Assembly (NCBI GenBank): GCA_905201285.1
Contig: CAJKNM010000029.1
Coordinates: 1-17,304 of the forward strand
Origin: an uncultured Eubacteriales bacterium
GTDB lineage: Bacteria; Bacillota; Clostridia; Monoglobales; Monoglobaceae
DNA length: 17,304 nt
Direction of reading: 5' to 3'
Part shown: positions 12,324 to 17,304 of the stretch, piece by piece
Numbering within the stretch: the stretch's first letter is position 1
Layout of the letters: each line of letters opens with the position of its first letter
Translations under genes and position numbers: made by a program
The notes under the pieces: generated by a model
Databases searched by the model: none
The model's input: the letters and a program-made list of their open reading frames with translations, nothing else
Told to the model about the DNA's origin: nothing

Positions 12324-14771
12324 ATGAAACGTCTTTTATCATTAATTATAACACTGATGATTGCGTTATGTTCGTCCGCTCCTTTTGTATATGCGAATGA
12401 GGGAAAGTATACATCCGGAAGCGGCTATAACGCCTATGAGGGTTATGCAACACGTGAGCAGGCGGTTTCGTGCTTTATCAAGGCTGTGGGAATCGACCGC
12501 TTTCGTTCCGACCGTAAGATTCTTGATAAATTCTCGGACAAGTCAAAGGTTTCTTATCCTTATATAGAAGAAATGTCCGCCGCGGTGTATTCGGGCTTAA
12601 TCAACGGCTATGAGGACGGAACGCTTCGTCCTCAAGAGCCGATTAAACGAATTGAGGCTCTCGTTATCTTAAGCCGTGCGCTGAGTCACACCGACCTGTC
12701 CGCTCGCTATGACACAAGCTTTTCGGATACCCCGAAATGGGCAAGCAAGCAAGTAAACCGCCTTGCGGCCGCGGGAATAATTCAAGGCTATGGCGACGGA
12801 AGGCTCGGTGCAGACGACTTCTTGACCCTTGAACAGGTCAATATGATATGCGGCCGCATCGGTCACTTTACAGGTCCGACCGGCGACTTTTACACCTATG
12901 TTAATTCCGAATGGCTGAATTCGACCGAGCTTTCGGGCGGAGAATCGGTTGTATCCGATATAAACAAGCTCTCACAAGATACAAACCGCCGAATCGGCGA
13001 TATAATATTCTCGCTTTATCGAAAGCATTATAATGACGGCAAGAAGTTTGACCGAGATTCTGACGAATTCAGAATCATCTCCGTCTACTCCGCCGCGGCA
13101 AATCAAGGCTATCGTGACAAAATCGGTTTTGAACCGATTAAAAAATACATTTCGGATATTGACGGTGTAAAAACCGCGGAAGAGCTTCTGACCGTTATGG
13201 CGGAACTTGAAAATTGCGGCTTTACGACCTTGCTTCCTCTCGGTCTTGACACAAATATATATGACTCTTCCTCTTATACCCTCTCGCTTTCACACAGCTA
13301 TACCGGTATAGGAAGCGCAATGTGGGAAAGTGATTCCACCGATAAATACGAACAGTATTATATAGACTATATAGAGGCGCTGCTTACGCTTATTGGGGAC
13401 TCTGACCCGAGTAATTCAGCCGAGAGAGCCGCCGGGGTCTGCAAAAAGCTTGCCTCTGCCGGCTCCGGCGCAAAGGTCAGCATTGATACAGAAACAACCG
13501 TGTATAGCGTAAGTGATTTCGGAAGGCTTGTTCCCGAAATCAATATTACGAAGTATCTCAAGGCTTTAGGCTTTGAAAAGGCAAAAACCGTTATGGTTTA
13601 TAACAAAAAATACCTATCGGCGGTCTCAGAATACTTAACCGATAAATCGCTCGGCGAAGCAAAGGCATACCTTAAGGCCTCGCTTCTTGACAGTACCTCG
13701 GCATATCTGACCACCGCCTCGTTTAACGCCCGTCAGGACTATTATAACAAGCTATACGGCACAAAGTCAAACTTTATTCCGTCGGATTACGCAGTGGGGG
13801 CGGTTCAAAATCTTATGGGCTGGGAACTCGGAAGGCTCTATGTCAATATGTATCTTCCCGAATACATAAAAAGCTCGGTTGAGGATATGACCCAAAAGAT
13901 TATCAATGAGTACGAAAAGCTTATAAATTCCTGTACCCGTATGACTCCTCAGACCCGTTCAAACGCGGTTAAAAAGCTGAAAGCCATAACCGTGAACGCC
14001 GCCTTTCCCGATGATTTTGACAGATATATTGACAAAAGCTATTCAATACGCCCCATTGAGGAGGGCGGAAGCCTTGTTGAATATATGACCGAATCGTCAA
14101 AAAGCTATCATTTGTTCTGTGCGGACGTTATAAACAAGGGTGCCAAAGCAGCGTCAAAAGGGTGGACAATCTATCCCCAGACGGTGAACGCAATGTATGA
14201 TCCAACGTCAAACAGCATAACTATTCCCGCCGCAATTCTTCAGCAGCCATACTATGACTCAACGGCGCCGTTTGAGGAAAACCTCGGCGGAATCGGCACG
14301 GTTATCGCACATGAGATAAGTCACGCTTTTGATTCGCTCGGCTCACAATTTGACGAAAACGGCAACGTGAAGAATTGGTGGAACGATTCCGACCGCACGG
14401 CGTTTGAGTCGCTCTGCAAGCAAACAGCGGACGAGTACAGCGACATTTCCGTAGACGGTGTAAAGGTCAACGGCGACCTGACCCTTGACGAAAACCTCGC
14501 CGACCTCGCCGGAATGTCGTGTATATTAAGCCTTGCCGGCAAGGACAATCCGAACCTCGAAAGCCTCTTCCGCTCTTATGCAAGGCTGTGGCGTACAAAA
14601 ATGACCGATGACTATGCAAGGCTTTCACGGATAAGCGATGTTCACGCACCGCCAAAGGTTCGCGTTAACCGTGTTTTGTCGAACTTTGATACATTCTTAA
14701 ACTTCTATGATGTCAAGGAGGGTGACGGAATGTTCGTCCCCGCAGACAAACGAATAAACTTCTGGAAGTAA
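12324..14771 (+). CDS. Secreted SLH-domain M13 (neprilysin-like) zinc metallopeptidase
   Basis: ATG 12324 is preferred because GGAG lies about ten bases before it and the protein then begins with a clean signal peptide (MKRLLSLIITLMIALCSSAP, then FVYA). The product has 815 residues. Residues about 35-165 hold two S-layer-homology repeats (SYPYIEEMSAAVYSGLINGY, EDGTLRPQEPIKRIEALVIL and a second copy ending GYGDGRLGADDFLTLEQV), expected to anchor it to the cell wall. The rest is an M13 peptidase: the zinc motif HEISH (663-667) with third ligand in ENLAD (723-727), plus NAMYDP, GGIGTVIAHE and HAPPKVRVN substrate-site signatures. All catalytic residues are present. Typical M13 enzymes cut oligopeptides. 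It lies 71 bases after leuA, and 17 bases separate its stop from the next start. Confidence 0.92.
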   Translation: MKRLLSLIITLMIALCSSAPFVYANEGKYTSGSGYNAYEGYATREQAVSCFIKAVGIDRFRSDRKILDKFSDKSKVSYPYIEEMSAAVYSGLINGYEDGTLRPQEPIKRIEALVILSRALSHTDLSARYDTSFSDTPKWASKQVNRLAAAGIIQGYGDGRLGADDFLTLEQVNMICGRIGHFTGPTGDFYTYVNSEWLNSTELSGGESVVSDINKLSQDTNRRIGDIIFSLYRKHYNDGKKFDRDSDEFRIISVYSAAANQGYRDKIGFEPIKKYISDIDGVKTAEELLTVMAELENCGFTTLLPLGLDTNIYDSSSYTLSLSHSYTGIGSAMWESDSTDKYEQYYIDYIEALLTLIGDSDPSNSAERAAGVCKKLASAGSGAKVSIDTETTVYSVSDFGRLVPEINITKYLKALGFEKAKTVMVYNKKYLSAVSEYLTDKSLGEAKAYLKASLLDSTSAYLTTASFNARQDYYNKLYGTKSNFIPSDYAVGAVQNLMGWELGRLYVNMYLPEYIKSSVEDMTQKIINEYEKLINSCTRMTPQTRSNAVKKLKAITVNAAFPDDFDRYIDKSYSIRPIEEGGSLVEYMTESSKSYHLFCADVINKGAKAASKGWTIYPQTVNAMYDPTSNSITIPAAILQQPYYDSTAPFEENLGGIGTVIAHEISHAFDSLGSQFDENGNVKNWWNDSDRTAFESLCKQTADEYSDISVDGVKVNGDLTLDENLADLAGMSCILSLAGKDNPNLESLFRSYARLWRTKMTDDYARLSRISDVHAPPKVRVNRVLSNFDTFLNFYDVKEGDGMFVPADKRINFWK

Positions 14772-14788
14772 TCATGGAGGAAACCTAT

Positions 14789-15748
14789 ATGAAAATCACA
14801 TTTTTAGACGCTGCAACTCTCGGCGACGATTTGATACGCAGGATACCCGAACTCTTCGGCCGATTCGGTGAGGTTGTAATCCGAAATTCCACCGCCACAA
14901 CCGAGGTAGAAGCCGCAATATCCGACAGCGAGGTTGTTGTTGTCAACAAAATCAAGCTTAACTCGTCAAACCTCAAAAACGCCGAATCACTTCGGCTTAT
15001 CTGCGAAGCGGCAACAGGATTTGACAATATAGACACGGAATTTTGCTCAGCGGCAGGCATCGCCGTCTGCAATGTTAAGGCATATTCGACGCACAGTGTC
15101 GCACAGCTCACGCTTGCGCTTGCAATGACGCTTATGTGTCATATTCCTCAATATACAGACTATGTGGAATGCGGGGCATACACAGACAGCGGTATAGCCA
15201 ATATGCTGTCGCCCGTGTATCACGAAATCTGCGGCAGGGTATGGGGAATTGTCGGCGCTGGCAACATCGGTATGCAGGTGGCTAAAGTTGCTGAAGCAAT
15301 GGGCTGTCGGGTTATAGTAAACAAAAGACACCCTGTTTCGGATATGGAATGTACCGACATTGACACCCTCTGTAAAACAGCGGATATTATATCCGTCCAC
15401 ACCCCTCTGACCGATGAAACCCGAAATCTTATAAACAGAGAACGAATAGCAATGATGAAGCCCGACGCGATATTTATAAACGTTGCGCGCGGGGCCGTTG
15501 CGGATGAAGCGGCGCTGACCGAGGCGATAGAACAAAACCGTCTCGGCGGACTCGGAATCGATGTGTATAGCGAAGAGCCTTTTCCGGCTTCTCATCCGTA
15601 TAACAGAATACTGAATCATCCGAATACCTGTTTTACTCCGCATATTGCATGGGGAGCATATGAAGCAAGGCTTCGCTGTCTTAAAACCATTGCCGATAAT
15701 ATAGATGCCTTTCTCAGCGGCAAAACAACCGGCCGCATAGATATATGA
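14789..15748 (+). CDS. D-isomer-specific 2-hydroxyacid dehydrogenase (glycerate dehydrogenase/hydroxypyruvate reductase-like)
   Basis: ATG 14789 has GGAGG (14776-14780) upstream; the longer start at 14774 would consume that site. The protein has 319 residues. The NAD site GIVGAGNIGMQVAKVAEAMG holds GAGNIG (156-161). The family catalytic triad is visible: Arg234 in NVARG, Glu263 in YSEEP and His285 in PHIAW. No C-terminal ACT or ASB regulatory domain is present, so it is unlike long serine-pathway SerA and nearer to short glycerate or 2-ketoacid reductases. The N-terminal half has NKIKLNSSNLKNAESLRLIC. The substrate cannot be set from sequence. It is probably cotranscribed with the M13 gene. 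Confidence 0.88.
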   Translation: MKITFLDAATLGDDLIRRIPELFGRFGEVVIRNSTATTEVEAAISDSEVVVVNKIKLNSSNLKNAESLRLICEAATGFDNIDTEFCSAAGIAVCNVKAYSTHSVAQLTLALAMTLMCHIPQYTDYVECGAYTDSGIANMLSPVYHEICGRVWGIVGAGNIGMQVAKVAEAMGCRVIVNKRHPVSDMECTDIDTLCKTADIISVHTPLTDETRNLINRERIAMMKPDAIFINVARGAVADEAALTEAIEQNRLGGLGIDVYSEEPFPASHPYNRILNHPNTCFTPHIAWGAYEARLRCLKTIADNIDAFLSGKTTGRIDI

Positions 15749-15784
15749 ATATAACTATTTTATTAAAATATAAGGAGAAAAACT

Positions 15785-16273
15785 ATGGAAAGAGTAGACA
15801 AAAACAACTATTATCTTGATATTGCCGAAACGGTAATCGAGCGCGGAACCTGTCTGCGCCGAAACTTCGGTGCAATCATCGTTAAACACGATGAAATCGT
15901 ATCAACCGGCTACAGCGGCGCACCGAGAGGACGCAAGAACTGTTCCGACCTCGGCTTTTGCACCAGAGAGAAATTAAATATTCCGAGAGGTGAACGCTAT
16001 GAGCTTTGCCGAAGCGTTCACGCAGAGGCAAACTGTATCATTTCAGCCGCACGCCGTGACACAATCGGCGCGACGCTCTATCTCGCCGGCCGTGATGTTA
16101 AGACGGGCGAGCTTGTTTCAAACGCCTGTTGCTGTGCTATGTGCAAGAGAATGGTCATAAACGCGGGAATCGAAAAGGTTATCGTCAGAAACACACAGAC
16201 CGAATACACCACCTATATGGTTAATGACTGGATAGAAAACGACGATTCGCTGAGCGGAAAGTTCGGCTATTGA
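15785..16273 (+). CDS. dCMP deaminase-family zinc protein (ComEB-like)
   Basis: The protein has 162 residues; ATG 15785 follows AAGGAG. It belongs to the cytidine/deoxycytidylate deaminase fold. The zinc and proton-shuttle motif HAE is at 79-81 (SVHAEANCI), and the two further zinc Cys are Cys117 and Cys120 in CCCAMC, where Cys replaces the usual Pro before the first ligand. The N-terminal TCLRRNFGAIIVKHDEIVST, then GYSGAPRG is typical of dCMP deaminases, which make dUMP for thymidylate synthesis. Extra Cys residues at 53, 59 and 75 (NCSDLGFC, ELC) match the second zinc site of this family. A different nucleotide substrate is possible. Function is fairly sure at family level. Confidence 0.9.
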   Translation: MERVDKNNYYLDIAETVIERGTCLRRNFGAIIVKHDEIVSTGYSGAPRGRKNCSDLGFCTREKLNIPRGERYELCRSVHAEANCIISAARRDTIGATLYLAGRDVKTGELVSNACCCAMCKRMVINAGIEKVIVRNTQTEYTTYMVNDWIENDDSLSGKFGY

Positions 16274-16338
16274 TTGGGATAAATTCCTGCGTTCCGGAAT
16301 AAACTACATATGAAAAGCAGAATGGAGACTATAGCTAA

Positions 16339-17304
16339 ATGAAGGTATCTATACTTGGCTCTACCGGTTCTATCGGCACTCAGGCGCTTGAGGTTGTCGA
16401 GGACTTAAAAGGGATATATAATATTGAAGTAACGGCTGTTTCGGCTTCTTCAAACATAAAACTTCTTGAAGAACAAATACGAAAGTTCAAGCCCAAATAT
16501 GCCGCTGTATTTGATGAAAACCGTGCAAGGGAATTAAAAACCGCGGTCAGCGACACGACTTGCCATGTGGTTTCGGGTCAGGAAGGCTTGTGCTTTATCG
16601 CCGCGGAAGCCGACTGTGATATGGTTCTATCCTCTATTGTCGGATTTGCAGGACTTGTCCCCACAATGCGGGCAATTTCAGCCGGAAAGGATATTGCCCT
16701 CGCCAACAAGGAAACCCTCGTCACCGCCGGAAGGCTTTTTATGGATGCCGTATCAGAGCACAATGTTCGGCTTCTGCCCGTTGACAGCGAACACTGTGCT
16801 ATATTCCAGTCGCTTCAGGCAGGGAATCACAGCGAGCTTAAAAAGATTCTTCTTACCGCGTCGGGCGGGCCGTTTTTCGGCAGAGCCGCGGCCGAGCTTG
16901 TCAATGTAAAGAAGGAACAGGCGCTTAAACATCCCAACTGGAGTATGGGTGCAAAAATCACCATTGACAGTGCAACGCTTATGAACAAGGGTCTTGAGGT
17001 TCTTGAAGCGAGCCACCTCTTTAACGTCGATATTGACGATATAGAGGTCATCGTCCAGCGTGAAAGCATCATACACTCAATGGTGGAATTTCGCGACAAG
17101 AGCGTGATTGCACAGCTTTCGGTTCCGTCTATGAAGCACCCGATTCAATACGCCTTCACATACCCCGAAAGGCTCCCGTCACCCGACAAAAGCGTGGACT
17201 TTGCCGCGCTTTCGAGCCTGAGCTTTGCAAGGCCGGACGAACGCACATTCCGCTGTCTCACGCTTGCGAAGGCGGCAGGCAAGGCGGGGGGGATTATGCC
17301 AACG
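16339..17304 (+). CDS. dxr: 1-deoxy-D-xylulose 5-phosphate reductoisomerase (3' end cut by window edge)
   Basis: ATG 16339 follows GGAG at 16324-16327; 322 codons are present and the frame is open to the edge. The enzyme converts DXP to 2-C-methyl-D-erythritol 4-phosphate with NADPH in the MEP isoprenoid pathway, in the cytosol. The N-terminus is the dinucleotide site LGSTGSIGTQALEV. GFAGLVPTMRAI, ANKETLVTAG, the metal-binding PVDSEHCAIFQSL, LTASGGPF and HPNWSMGAKITIDSATLMNK, then GLEVLEA (substrate loop) all follow in order, and all expected residues are present. About 60 C-terminal residues are missing beyond the edge. The host thus uses the MEP route. Confidence 0.96.
   Translation, partial: MKVSILGSTGSIGTQALEVVEDLKGIYNIEVTAVSASSNIKLLEEQIRKFKPKYAAVFDENRARELKTAVSDTTCHVVSGQEGLCFIAAEADCDMVLSSIVGFAGLVPTMRAISAGKDIALANKETLVTAGRLFMDAVSEHNVRLLPVDSEHCAIFQSLQAGNHSELKKILLTASGGPFFGRAAAELVNVKKEQALKHPNWSMGAKITIDSATLMNKGLEVLEASHLFNVDIDDIEVIVQRESIIHSMVEFRDKSVIAQLSVPSMKHPIQYAFTYPERLPSPDKSVDFAALSSLSFARPDERTFRCLTLAKAAGKAGGIMPT

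Noticed and set aside
1..17304. CRISPR array or insertion sequence
   Set aside because: No regularly spaced repeats and no transposase reading frame or terminal inverted repeats were seen anywhere in the window.

Overview
The window joins two unlike regions, meeting near 7.8-8.0 kb. The host looks like a low-to-medium GC, spore-forming clostridium, perhaps Oscillospirales/Ruminococcaceae-like; this is inferred from gene families only. Supporting signs are strong AGGAGG-type ribosome sites, a SpoIID-type domain, a SpoVG homologue, S-layer (SLH) domains, a long-form LeuA and the MEP isoprenoid pathway (dxr).

Positions 1 to about 7.85 kb hold one run of closely spaced minus-strand genes. It has the character of the accessory region of an integrative conjugative element (ICE): many small unknown proteins, a ribbon-helix-helix protein, an acidic ArdA-like protein with an internal duplication, a D12-class adenine methylase, an AbrB-like protein, an internally deleted cytosine-C5 methyltransferase, a SpoVG-family protein, a DUF3849-like protein and a secreted CxxC protein cut by the left edge. 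No integrase, relaxase or type IV secretion gene is visible, so calling it an ICE is inference. Four intrinsic-terminator hairpins lie inside the run. Two of them have the stop codon of a tiny upstream ORF in the hairpin loop, an attenuator-like layout. At least two genes are decayed: the cytosine methyltransferase lacks its catalytic block, and a gene at 7089-7748 is split by one in-frame TAA.

Positions 7.85-8.2 kb form the junction: two GTTCAAATCCT direct repeats resembling a tRNA T-arm, a strong terminator, and a complete minus-strand tRNA-Arg(CCT) with encoded CCA and a consensus promoter.

Positions 8.2-17.3 kb are plus-strand host-type genes. First comes a translationally coupled cell-wall or spore cassette: a carboxypeptidase-regulatory-like protein, a SpoIID-like domain with three peptidoglycan-binding domains, and a lone peptidoglycan-binding protein. 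None of the three has a signal peptide. Next are leuA with its own promoter, a secreted SLH-M13 metallopeptidase, a D-2-hydroxyacid dehydrogenase, a dCMP-deaminase-family protein and dxr, which is cut by the right edge.

The left region probably serves transfer and evasion of host restriction. The right region is ordinary chromosomal metabolism and envelope biology. The most notable signals are the leader-ORF/terminator overlaps, the two specifically broken genes, and the signal-less SpoIID/peptidoglycan-binding cassette.
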